This document shows, piece after piece, positions 10,172 through 21,068 of a stretch of 64,000 bases of DNA. The notes beneath the pieces were generated by a model. The model saw only the letters and a list, made by a program, of their open reading frames with translations. It had not been told where the DNA came from and did not search any database. The first letter of the stretch is position 1. Every line of letters starts with the position of its first letter. The DNA is from Saccharomycopsis crataegensis (Eukaryota; Ascomycota; Saccharomycetes; Ascoideales; Saccharomycopsidaceae). The position numbers and the translations under genes were made by a program. The DNA is taken from NCBI RefSeq assembly GCF_037102585.1, contig NW_027043837.1, positions 248,001-312,000 on the forward strand, in the 5' to 3' direction.

Positions 10172-11334
10172 TCATAGAAAATGACCAATGCTTCGCTCCA
10201 TAGACTCCAATAATTTTTCCTTAGAGTCCCATTCATTTTCTAGCCATTTCTCCAATTTATTGGATCTAGTAGGAAGTCTTTTTAATGATCTTGATTTTAT
10301 ATGAACTCTCACCAAAATATTTGAAGGAAGATCCCCAACGAAATCTATCAATGATGGACAAATTTCATGCTTGGTCAACTTATCATAATAGAAAATTGTC
10401 AAGCTATGAAGGTGTGGGATGTTCAACCCTTTCAATTTTCTAATTGTTGCAATGGTTTTATTGAAATTCTTAAACCTTGGGTATAGTAAATGATTTAGTT
10501 TTGGCAAATAATATTTCTCGCCTTGTTTCTGTTGTAAGTATAAATCAGTTTTATTCCAAATGTTCACTTCGGGGAATAAAATTAACCATTCAGGATAATT
10601 ATTGATTTCAAATTCTTGTCCTGATAATTGACTTTCGGTTTTTTCTACCGAATAATCACTGGTTTTCAATAACTTGTAAACAATGTCTGAATTATCAAGC
10701 TCCCAATTTTCATCATTGTTCACGATATTGGTAAGTAATCTGACAGTGGGGACTCTCCATATTGTGGACCAAGTGAAGAAGTTCAATCTAGGAGTTGGTA
10801 ACTGTGTAGCATCCTCTATAGACAATCTTGATAGATACGCAATGATAAAAAAATCATTGATAGAACGATGGTTGACTACCAAAAAGTTAGTTTACGAAAC
10901 TTGAAAAAGAAAAAAAAAAAGCTAGTGGTTCTACTTACCAATTAAAAGCGAAGATTCTGAGAAATCCAAATCATCGCCAGTTATCACGATTTCAATCTTG
11001 TTTTGCTCCTTTTCATTTTCAATTTTCAAAGTTAGTATATTTCTGGAAACAAAGTGAAACTCCAATCATCTTTCTAAGTGTTTCAATATCGGGAAACCAG
11101 ACTTACCAAACAATACAAACATAATCGCCAAAACCCTCCAGCAGCGTGTCTTTTCACCAATAAAAACACAGAAGGAAATACAAGCGCCCCAAAAGTACAA
11201 AAGAATAACACCACATGATAGGCCATCCAATAACTAAAAATCAGAATGACAAATACCACCACCCTGAGAACTTTGGCGGTACTTAACTTGTATAATTGCC
11301 AAGGATAAATACCAATATGATCAAGGATTTTCAT
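10172..11334 (-). CDS. Lysophospholipid acyltransferase-like membrane protein, three exons
   Basis: Exons read 11334-11107, 11008-10939 and 10875-10172 (333 aa in total). Intron 1 (11106-11009) has donor GTAAGT, a perfect TACTAAC (11037-11031) and the first AG after it. Intron 2 (10938-10876) has GTAAGT, AACTAAC and GGTAG. Splicing keeps one frame and joins GDDLDFSESSLLI to VNHRSINDFF, which creates the NH-x4-D catalytic motif of the AGPAT/PlsC family across the second junction. A later LFPE (WLILFPEVNIW) matches the FPE motif of the family. Exon 1 encodes a start Met and two hydrophobic segments, which fits an ER membrane enzyme. It is closest in style to yeast Cst26/YDR018C. Substrate and direction of reaction are not visible. 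Confidence 0.75.
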
Positions 11335-12471
11335 GATTAATATGTATAAGAGTGGCAAATATCTCAATTAATGAAATAAATATGTTTGTTAGTATTAGTT
11401 TTTTTACTCTTTCAATTTTTGGTTTTGTGCAAAAACGTTTTTTTTTTTTTTTTTTTGAGGTTATGCACCTTTTGCTCATTAGCACCAATGAAACTACTAA
11501 CACTGTACATTAAAAGAATTGCAATATTCTTATAGATTAATAAATTATCACAATATTCAAGGGTATCTGCCGGAATTTATCACGATAATTTTGTTCTCCT
11601 TTTTGTAATTTAAAAAGAATACCAAGTTTGTGAAACCTCTTACCTATTAACTGTTTGCTTCAAGATCGCCCTGTGAACGACACATCAGTCAATTCTAGAG
11701 TATTACCCATGCTCTTTTCAATATAATAGCAGAGCTCACCTGAAGGCCGTTTTGTAAGTAATTATCCCATATTAGACCTCATACTATGAATATCACCGAG
11801 CTCTTGAAATTTACGTCACGTGGCATTATAATGACAGGACCCCTGTTTCCTATTTGGGATGCGACCCATTTTCGTGGGTCAAATGATCAGGGTATAACCA
11901 AATGCCATAGTTATCCAAGAAAATAATATAGATTGAAGGTGCTGTTTATAAAATGATTAAAGTATCAATGATAATATGCAAAAATAAAAAAAAAAAGAAA
12001 AAGAAAAAAAAATCAAGCAAATAAATGAGAAAAGAGAAAAAGTTAAATAAATAAGCAAAGGAACCATAAAGAATACCCTTTTATTTTTCTTTCTTCCTGA
12101 AATTTCACCATGACAGAGTCCCTCCAGAAGTCGCATGTTGGAAAAGGTAAGGAAAAAAAAAATATTAATAACGAACTGAAATAAGAAGAAAAAATCTGTA
12201 GATATGATTTTAAATTGTGTGATATGATGGATGGAGTTGGTTGAAATATAGATGAAGTTGATAACTTTGTTGTGGGAGTGGTAAAAGGGAATGTAATCAC
12301 ATGTTGGAATGATTAATAGCGACTGATTTTATTGGTATAAAACTCCTGTCCTTTTTTTTTGTTCTTAATTCTTTTCCAAAAGCCAAAAAATGAGCCCCAA
12401 GAAAACAGAAAACAAAAAACGAAAAAAAGGTAGCATTCTAATATCAGATTATACAATTGTCTTGAAGAGTA
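11335..12471. other. Intergenic, acyltransferase promoter and cyclin 3' side
   Basis: It holds a T18 tract (11441-11458), an E-box GTCACGTG (core 11817-11822) within TTACGTCACGTGG, and A-rich tracts near 11985-12060. Small open frames are low in complexity. No RNA gene was recognised. Confidence 0.55.
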
Positions 12472-13962
12472 TTAATCTTCCTCTTCACCGACAACACTAA
12501 TCCAATTCTGTACAAAAATCGAAGCTCTTCTAAAACATCCCTGTTGATATTTTTCAAAAATTGCATGGTGATGGCTTTCGGCATGGCGGCACGCTTCTAA
12601 AACATGGTTGGCAAATGGCATTAATTGTTCTGAAGTGTATCCTGAATAATAAATATGGGCCTTTGTCCATTCTCCACGGTTTAATAACAATCTTGCCAAA
12701 AAATGGGCTCCGGCAGCACACCAACTTGGCAAAGCATCAACAAATTTATAATCCATGATCGTTACTTCTAACAAGTATTTTGCTAGCGTACGGGTTTCGA
12801 AATCATAGTCGTCTGCTTTACTAGTTCTTCTAAGAAAACTCATTGGTCCTGGCCATCCCATATCAAATTCAAGTACATCGATCATGAATTTTTCTGCTTT
12901 GATGATTTGCTCCTCGCAATAGACATGATCCGACATGGACACAATTTCTTTTAGCGACGGGCAAGAAATTTCTTCATATTTTGCAGCAATGAATAGCGCA
13001 ACCGATCCCACTAATTGGAATCTATTAAGGGAAACAGTCCGTTTACTGAGAAATCTGTCAATGTAATTAATTGAAAGGAATAAGGTTTCTGGCAATAACT
13101 TGAATCTTGAATGAATTTGTACTAACCAATCTATCAAAGTGGCTCTCATGTACCACTTAATGTCATGCTGCAAAGTCATATAGTTAGGATCTGGCCGAAG
13201 TCTTAATTCCAACTTATGCATATAATTGAAAATTTCTGGGGAATATTCTGCAACCATCGAGGTCTCATAAGTATCTTGATCCTCTGGATCTAAATGATCT
13301 ATGTGGAATTCTTCATAGATCTTGTAAAGTTGTTGGTCAATCTTTCTAGATCTTTTGATAACAAATGGTTTTGGCGGGGTATCTTCAGTAATTTCTTCTT
13401 CTTCTTCTTCTTCTTCTTCTTCTTCTTCTTCTTCATCATCATCCAAGGCTTGAACGTCAAAATCTTCTTCTACTTCCTGTTCATAATCTTCAGCGCGGTG
13501 GTCTAGATGATGATAATTTTTTTTATCATACTGATAATCATCATCGTCATCGATTTCCTCATCGGTAGTCACATCATCATAATCTTGACCATCATAAATC
13601 CTCTTTATTAATTCACCAGAATTCAAGTTTCCAGTCTCATTATCATCAGAATTAGACTGCACGTAATTTAAATTAGCATCCAAGTCGGTATCACTGGATT
13701 GGGTATCATCGTATTGGTTAAGGGAGGTATTGTATTTCATGGTGTGGATTGGAGGTAAAGAATGATCGGCATCATCAATGATTGTAGTGCTTTCAGCAGC
13801 AGTCATGGAATGTTTGGAGTTCAAGTAATCAGTCAAGTCATTGAGAGCCACTCTTTTGAGTTTTGGGAGTTGTTGATGTTGTTTTTGATTGGTCGAAGAC
13901 TCGGATACCTTTTTAGGAAACGATCTTATTTGGTTTTCATTTCTGACTTTTGAGGATAACAT
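12472..13962 (-). CDS. Mitotic B-type cyclin (Clb family)
   Basis: The product is 496 aa from the first ATG at 13962. A destruction box RVALNDLTD sits at residues 37-45, as expected for APC/C-dependent degradation. An acidic region includes a (GAA)n-encoded Glu run (13396-13432 on the plus strand). The two cyclin folds cover about residues 225-490, with family hallmarks MRATLIDWLVQIHSRF, LPETLFLSINYIDRFL and FLRRTSKADDYD. The gene would activate Cdc28/Cdk1 at G2/M. Which CLB paralogue it is cannot be settled by eye, because CUG-clade yeasts keep a Clb2 and a Clb4. The nuclear/cytoplasmic role is inferred from the family. Confidence 0.9.
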   Translation of the reverse strand: MLSSKVRNENQIRSFPKKVSESSTNQKQHQQLPKLKRVALNDLTDYLNSKHSMTAAESTTIIDDADHSLPPIHTMKYNTSLNQYDDTQSSDTDLDANLNYVQSNSDDNETGNLNSGELIKRIYDGQDYDDVTTDEEIDDDDDYQYDKKNYHHLDHRAEDYEQEVEEDFDVQALDDDEEEEEEEEEEEEEEITEDTPPKPFVIKRSRKIDQQLYKIYEEFHIDHLDPEDQDTYETSMVAEYSPEIFNYMHKLELRLRPDPNYMTLQHDIKWYMRATLIDWLVQIHSRFKLLPETLFLSINYIDRFLSKRTVSLNRFQLVGSVALFIAAKYEEISCPSLKEIVSMSDHVYCEEQIIKAEKFMIDVLEFDMGWPGPMSFLRRTSKADDYDFETRTLAKYLLEVTIMDYKFVDALPSWCAAGAHFLARLLLNRGEWTKAHIYYSGYTSEQLMPFANHVLEACRHAESHHHAIFEKYQQGCFRRASIFVQNWISVVGEEED

Positions 13963-15432
13963 CGTCAATGAGGTATTGTTGTTGTGGACGGTTATTGGTT
14001 ATAGTATAGTACAATGTTATATGCAAAAGGGTATAATATAGATGGAATCTCACAAATTGAATTGGAGACTCTTAGGGATGAATTATGATCAGTGAAATGA
14101 TTATAATATAATTTAATCCTTAATAATGATCCTGATATTGTGAAAAGTTTGAATGTTTTTGGATTTGGAGGAAAACAAAGGTTCAAATTTTAAGTGATTG
14201 TTATTTTCTTCTCTGTTATTGAAGTTGAATAGAAAATATTGTTAGCCACTGTCAATTTGCTAGATAATATAGTATAGTGCGATATTGATAGTAATAGGAT
14301 ATAATCCGGGACTTGTAGTGTTGTTCTGAGGATTACACAAACAGAAATGGAAGTATGCCTTAAAAAAAAACAACAACGGGAAACCCTGTATGAGTAATGT
14401 AGAAGCAGCAGCAGCAGAAAAACAACAACAAAAAAACAACAATAACGCAAAAAATTTAAATCAAAATGAAATAAATTATTAACAGTGTATTTGAAGAAAA
14501 GAAGATCTCATCAATTGTGTCAATTGGAGTGGAATAAGGGGGGGGGGAGGGAGGTAGATAAGATTGTGATTATTGTTCTTGATGATGATTCGGGTACTCT
14601 TCAAAAAAAAAAAAGAAAAATACACCGACAATAATTGTGGAACGGTTGTTCTGAATCTATTAATTCTGAGAGGGAAAAGAACAGAACAGAGGGGGGATAA
14701 CCGTAATAATGACGATGAAGATGGTAAAAAAAGAAGGAAGAGAACAATCAAAAACAACTGAGAATTTTTGTTGGAAAAAAAAGTTCGATTTCAGTCTCAT
14801 GCACAATGCTGTATATCTCACATGGATATACACCACGCCCCACCACCACCGTGTCGTTTCTCTATATCTTTGTGATTATTATTATTATATAAATATATAT
14901 ATATATATCCAGTATGTAATATCATACTAGTATATAAAACCATAGTAATATGAGATCATACTATCATTAGGGAGGACTTCCCTTCCTTCTAGCACGTCTT
15001 CCAACATAGAATAGCAGCCTTAATTGCTGCGGCAGGGAAACGACTAATTATCCCCGGCACCAGAACCTGCCTGGATTATCATATTTATTTATTGAAAGGT
15101 ACGAGGCATGTATGTCAATAAGATCTCCTCTGTTTCCCTAGAAAGTACCGATCCTCAACCTTGTACACAGCTGTACATAACCATCCACGTTGGGGTCACC
15201 CAGAGCCTCTAAAGGAATTAAGATATCTATACAATACACAAATCATTCACGCATCATTCTAAAAAAAGAACAACAACAACAAAAACAACAACAACAACAA
15301 CAACAACACATAAACAAAATATAGAAAAATAAAATAAACAAATTCATTAATTCATAACTAAATTAAATTATATTTACACAATATGTACATGCACTAGCAA
15401 AATAATACACACCTCTCTTCCCCCCATTACAT
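13963..15432. other. Long cyclin promoter region
   Basis: These 1.47 kb lie upstream of the cyclin and downstream of the PPR gene. Visible items are a G9 tract (about 14539-14547), a GCAGC...GCTGC hairpin near 15016-15032 and a (CAA)n run at 15270-15307. No convincing gene or forkhead site was found by eye. Confidence 0.5.
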
Positions 15433-18400
15433 CTATTTCTTAAATCTCGAGTTTTGGATATTAGCATCGTCAGCATATTGTAACAAAAGAGACATCATTT
15501 TAGGACATTTATCCTGTAATTCCCTAACAACATCCGCAGTATATTCATTCTTGGCTGCCCGGAACTTAACATACTTCACCAATCCTTCTCTAATTCCTAC
15601 CAACGACTGCTTCTTCAAATATATCTTACCATTGTAAACTGGGAATTGGGTAATCTTGGAATTACTCCGGAGTTTTCTTGTAATTCTTCCCCCGAGTAAT
15701 GCAATCTTCTTTGCTCTATTTGCTTGCTGAAGTGGCCTGATCTTCTGAATATAGTCGAACCCAGGATACAATTCTTTTTCCGCTAACATCAATCCTTCTT
15801 CAAAATACTGAATTTCTGAACAAAGCGTCACTGCTGCAATGTTCAAATTCCCCGGTTCAAATCTGAATCCACAAAGCTTCATATCCTTCAATAATTTTGG
15901 TAATGACCCTAATTGCCGATCATAAACCATTTGTTTGAATTTATAACTCAAAACCGGATTGAAAAAGTACCGCCATTCACGTTGAATTCTCGTAGTGGTT
16001 TTCCCGAATTTATCTCCTTTCACTGGTTTTTCTTCAACAGCTCTATTTTCTTTCAAAATCTGCATCATGGTGTCAAACATCAGATACACATTATTCCAAT
16101 CTTTTTGCTCACCGTATACCACCATGGCATTTCTCATCATATTAATCGAGTCGGAGAATTTATGCCCCAATGCTTGAGAGTTATGATTTTTGCCATACGA
16201 ATCCAAGATTCTTTGAGTTTGTGTGGCGCTCATTTTCTTGCCCACCACTTTGAGCAATTGTAAAAGCGATCTCATTGGGAATTTAATATTGGTTGGACCA
16301 TCATAATTGGTACTAGCTTTCACCTCACTTCGGTTATTCAAAATTTGATCGATCAACGAATAAGTAACCGCATATCCATGTGCTTTAGAGTCAGGAACAA
16401 TCAATGCTCTAGTTAATAAAATTAATGATCGATCTTTTGGACGGATACCCCTGCTAACCATAGATTTATATGTCCGAATCACTCCTCGGAAATCTCTACC
16501 TCTCATATATCCTTGCATCATTTCATAATAGTGAGGTTCAGTTGGTGCCGCTCCTTTCATAGTACTCATTCGGTCAAGCACTCTTCTGGCATGTTTGAAA
16601 TCGTACAACAAACAGTAGTAACGGATAAAGACTTTAAATATATCCGGAGACAAAAACTCTTTCTTTAAAGAAACAATGTACAAATAATGTTCGAATTTCT
16701 TGATTTGTTTAGTCTTCAACAATGATGCCATGAAAACTGCCATGGTATTAGGACCTGGCTCGACATTATATTTTGATTGCAATTCCAGAAAAATCTCGCC
16801 AACTTTCATAAATTTTTCACCATTATAATATCCTTTCATATATATTGACATCAAGACATCATCAGGTTTAATGGTTGGATCCTTGCGAATTGTTTCCATG
16901 ATATGTTCACATTTCTTATAATCACCAACATTTGCCACCGAAAACAATGCAGTAGAATAAATTTTCAAATCAGGAGTCGATGGGGTTCCATCAAGGGTTT
17001 TCACCTCTTCCTTCTCCATTAAATCCAACATCTTCAACACCACGTCCGGACGTTTCGTCCGACTATAAGATTGCATCACCATTGTCCAAACCGCTCTCAA
17101 CTCCAGAGCAGAGTCTTTATGTAAGGTTGCTTCAGGGGCGCTATTCACCGAGTCTCCCATTACATGCATTTTTTTCTTGAATGCCATGTATTTTGTGAAC
17201 CATTTAATACAATCCTTGAACCTACCAGTATAATAAGCTGATCTGATCATTGACATGTACACTAATGTCGAAGGCATCATTTTCCGCGATCTAATATTCT
17301 TGAAAAGTTCCAAGTTTTGAGAGTAATTACCTTTATAAGACAAGGCGTACATGGTGATCCCATAATGTTCGATGTTTGGTAACTCATTATGGTTGAATAA
17401 ACCTTCGAATAATGCTTGCAATGATTTCCAGTCAGCCAAATTCCCCAAGGATCTCAACAAGTAATTAAACACTTTTTCGTCCTGCAAATCTTCAAACTTC
17501 ATCGCACATTTGACCACTTCTTTGTAATCTTCATCCTGAACTAAATGTTTCAACATCACAAGCAAATCTCTAGGAGTTTTATATCCATCTGGTTTCCATT
17601 TCCAAAACTCTCTCATTAATTTTGAGTCCCTAGCAAAATGAGCGTTCGAAAGCATGGAAGACAAGAACTGTCCGTATTGAACATTATCAATCCCCAACTT
17701 TTCTCTGGATAGTGCATACCTCACCACATCTAGTGGCCAAGGGGCAATACGTAACCGAATAGCATCGAGAACAAGATGTTCATATTGGTATCTTCTGCTA
17801 GGGAATGCCAAAGTCCCATGTTGATAACTACATATCTCAATGAACATTCCCACAAGTTTCCCAAGCCGCGAGGTCACAGAATCTTGGCCCTGTTTATTAT
17901 CAGCTGGGCTCTTCAATTCCAGAATCTTTACAGCTAAAATCTTCATCATATGATGTGTGACCACATGCGGCGTTTTAACACTGGTCATCAAGAAATGCAA
18001 CATTTCGTCAAGTTTTTGGGATACGAATTTTGGCTTATTTTGAGGTTCAGTCAATTTATCGAAAAGTATCACCATTTCTTGGGTATGTAATTCCTTTATC
18101 GCAATTCCATTGAATACTGATCTTGCCAAGTCAAGGCATTGGGGGTTATATCTCAATTCTTGACGAACCTCTGGAGTGAGAAGAACGATCGGATGACAGC
18201 AATTTTCCCCTAAAAGCAGCGCAGCCGGTCCACCAAAATTGACCACTTGTGGAACTAACTTGGCGGAAGGGTTTTTCCATTTTGAGCTCCATCCCAGTCT
18301 GGCGGTAGATACCACAGCTTGGTCAGCACGGAAATTCAATTCTTGGATTTTGAGCTTTTCTTTACCTTCTTTGATTTTCATATGAATCAATCTTGCTTGT

Positions 18401-19696
18401 TCTTGCAATAAATCAAACTTATCATTAAATTCCACAGCATCATCGAATGGCAACATCCTGGCAGCCGCCAAATGAGGTAGTATAGTGCTCATTTGTTTCA
18501 GATCTTTTTTCTGTAAAACATTTCTGATAGCTTTCACAAGCCGATATTCCATAGGATATTTCTCCTCAGAAATCTCCGGGACTCCATTGTACTGCAACTG
18601 GCAGTATTCATTGAACAATTCAATATACATCTTCAGAGTTTCTGGTCTGACTTGTATATCATCAATCATGATTTGAAGAAATCTATTAATCAATGCCTCA
18701 TTACCAGATAATTTTTCAATGACATATGTCATCAATGATCTGATAAGTTTTACTGACTTGACTGGGTTTTGAGAAACGTAGATGGTGGCAACCTTGAACA
18801 AGAATTCAAGCTCTTGGGAATGAAGATTCTCGATTTTCCAATCTTGGTAAATACCAAACCATTTGAATACCCTAGTGTCATTGGCAGCCGATGATTTTGA
18901 CGACTGCTCAAGATTAGGGATTCTTGCCGCTCTTCTAGTTTCTGGAGATATAATCACCAATTCATTCACATCCGTGTTGATAAGTGGAGTAGAACAAAGG
19001 ATTTGTGAGTTGATGACGGAATTGTTTAATGATCCTGCCCATTTAGATTTTCTGGCACTCATGAACTGGTGATCGGCCTTAAAATCATTTTGTTCCACCA
19101 GCACTCTTCCACCACTTCTCATTCTCATAAAGATTTGTCTAGCCCGTTCTTCATTATCATCAACGATATTGTTATCCCTAGATGATTCAACCTTATTTTC
19201 CATCTTGTTTCGGATTTGGACCTCCGCCACAAATTTCTTTTCCAAATCACTGTAGCTGTCGATTACTGTGGACCCGTATCTTTTCATCATATAATCTCTA
19301 AACAAAGCAAGGTAGAAGTCGACGCGGCGGCCTTGCTTTACTTCAACAAGCATGCCCTGTAAAAACTCATTTAGTAGAATGTCGGCATCACTGATTTGAT
19401 GCGTCAAGAATGTGAACAACCCATTGATTTTTCTATAGCTGTTCATTGGGGATTGATCAACATTCTTTATGAATTGATAGAACAAGTGCCGGAGCTCCAC
19501 TGAATGACAATTGTTTAAATTGTCGGTGAGTAGCGGAGTATTTCTATATCTTAGATTACGACGGACAGCAGCCGGAACTAAAATCATTTCAGTGGTTTGT
19601 TCAGAGGTTAACGAAGTGGTGACTTCGCTAGCACTCAATTCAAAATCGTTAATTTTATTCAACCCATTGAAACTTTCGTCGATGTTACGATTATGC

Positions 19697-19783
<87 letters not shown>

Positions 19784-20550
19784 TTGAAAAGCATGGTGAT
19801 ATTATGATCGTTTTTGAAATCCAATTCTTCAAGCAGGATTTTCTGGCCACTCTTCAATTTCCTCAGGATTATTCCTGTAAGTTCTTGGATCGGATCAAAC
19901 AATTCCCAATCTTTGGATGATTGTGTTTCACAGCTTGTTAAAAAATCCAAGCTTTTCGTATTCTTATCTCCTAAAATCTTTCCCAACATTACTGCCACAG
20001 AATATTCCAAACTTTCTACATCCGCCTCCACTGGAATAAAGCTGCCATATCGTGCCAAACACATTAGCTTGAACACCTTGGAGTACCAAAACCCACAATC
20101 AGGATACTGTAGCACATATTGTTGTAACACCATAAACAACTCATTCCACAACTCCATTGTCACTTGATGTTTTCTATCCATTATCTTCATCATTCCTTCG
20201 ATCTTCAACATCACTCCTTCTGTAGCGTCTATTACGTGGGCCACGGAGTGTAACTCATCCAAATACTGACCAAACACTAACTTGATCTCTGAGTACCGCA
20301 TTGGGGTATCAAAGGCAACCTCACCCAATGACTCGCATGAATTTTTTGGTTTTCGGGCCATTCTTTGCCTTCCTCTATTAACACGACCCTTAGTCTCTGA
20401 AGATATTGCAGCTGACGCCAATCTTCTGGGTATTCTCGATATTCCTTCGATATTCTGATGGTGGTGATGTAATGGTGGCCGATGGTTCTTGCTTCGTAGA
20501 AGCAGACCGAATGGTACCCTTACCACCGTCTGGTACCTTAATAGCTTCAT
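15433..20550 (-). CDS. Very large PPR-type protein, probably mitochondrial
   Basis: The product is 1705 aa. The N terminus is rich in Arg/Lys/Ser/His with few acids (MKLLRYQTVVRVPFGLLLRS), typical of a mitochondrial presequence. The central and C-terminal parts (about residues 900-1500) show helical-hairpin repeats of PPR style, for example HYGITMYALSYKGNYSQNL, VYMSMIRSAYYTGRFKD, IYSTALFSVANVGDYKK and HYYEMMQGYMRGRDF, each ~35 residues long. Such proteins bind organellar RNAs and act in stability or translation. An Asn run from about 24 AAC codons (19697-19768) interrupts the N-terminal third. I do not recognise a specific yeast orthologue, and the length is well above most fungal PPR proteins. 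Confidence 0.75.
19697..19768. repeat. (TTG)24 trinucleotide repeat, coding for Asn on the minus strand
   Basis: About 72 bp of perfect TTG repeat read as AAC (Asn) codons in the PPR gene and merge into a short GGT run (Thr). This is an obvious site of length polymorphism. The repeat keeps the reading frame. Confidence 0.9.
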
Positions 20551-21068
20551 TTATTCTGCTTGGTATTCTCTATGCTAACAAATCACTTTCTTTATTACAA
20601 AACGAAAACCCATCAATTATTTATCTGTTCTTTTTTTTCTTTTTTTTTTTTTGGGATCTTCGACGCTTTTCTATTTACTTCCACTAAAAGTCAATCAGCA
20701 AAACAATAATAATAACAATCAAGCAGTACCACTATAATATTTAGAACACCCGAACTTTTGGTAATAAACCCACTCCAACAATATATTGTATTGACAAACA
20801 ATCAAACAACGGAGAGTTCGCAGTAAAATTTCCATCTCTGCTCAACTGATTTTTCATGCATAAAAAATATTTTTTGCACTACTGTCGCTACCCGGCCATT
20901 GGAGGGGATTCAAGTGGTATAAGCCGTTAGCCTCACTGTTGGATAATAAGATAGACGTCTTCTTGCTACTCAGAAAAAAATTGATTGTTAAATTACTTGT
21001 ATTGAATTAATTGCATCAAATTCATTATTTGGATCAGTAATATATATATATATATATATACATATATA
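20551..21068. other. Intergenic between PPR gene and SCM3-like gene
   Basis: It holds T-rich tracts at 20632-20652 (PPR gene 5' side) and an (AT)n run at 21041-21069 at the 3' end of the SCM3-like gene. No gene was seen. Confidence 0.55.

Noticed and set aside
13294-13506. Poly-Phe ORF opposite the cyclin
   Set aside because: Mirror of the Glu run (GAA repeat) in the cyclin gene.
19511-19850. Leu/Val or Thr repeat ORFs near the TTG microsatellite
   Set aside because: All are alternate frames of the (TTG)n repeat inside the PPR gene.
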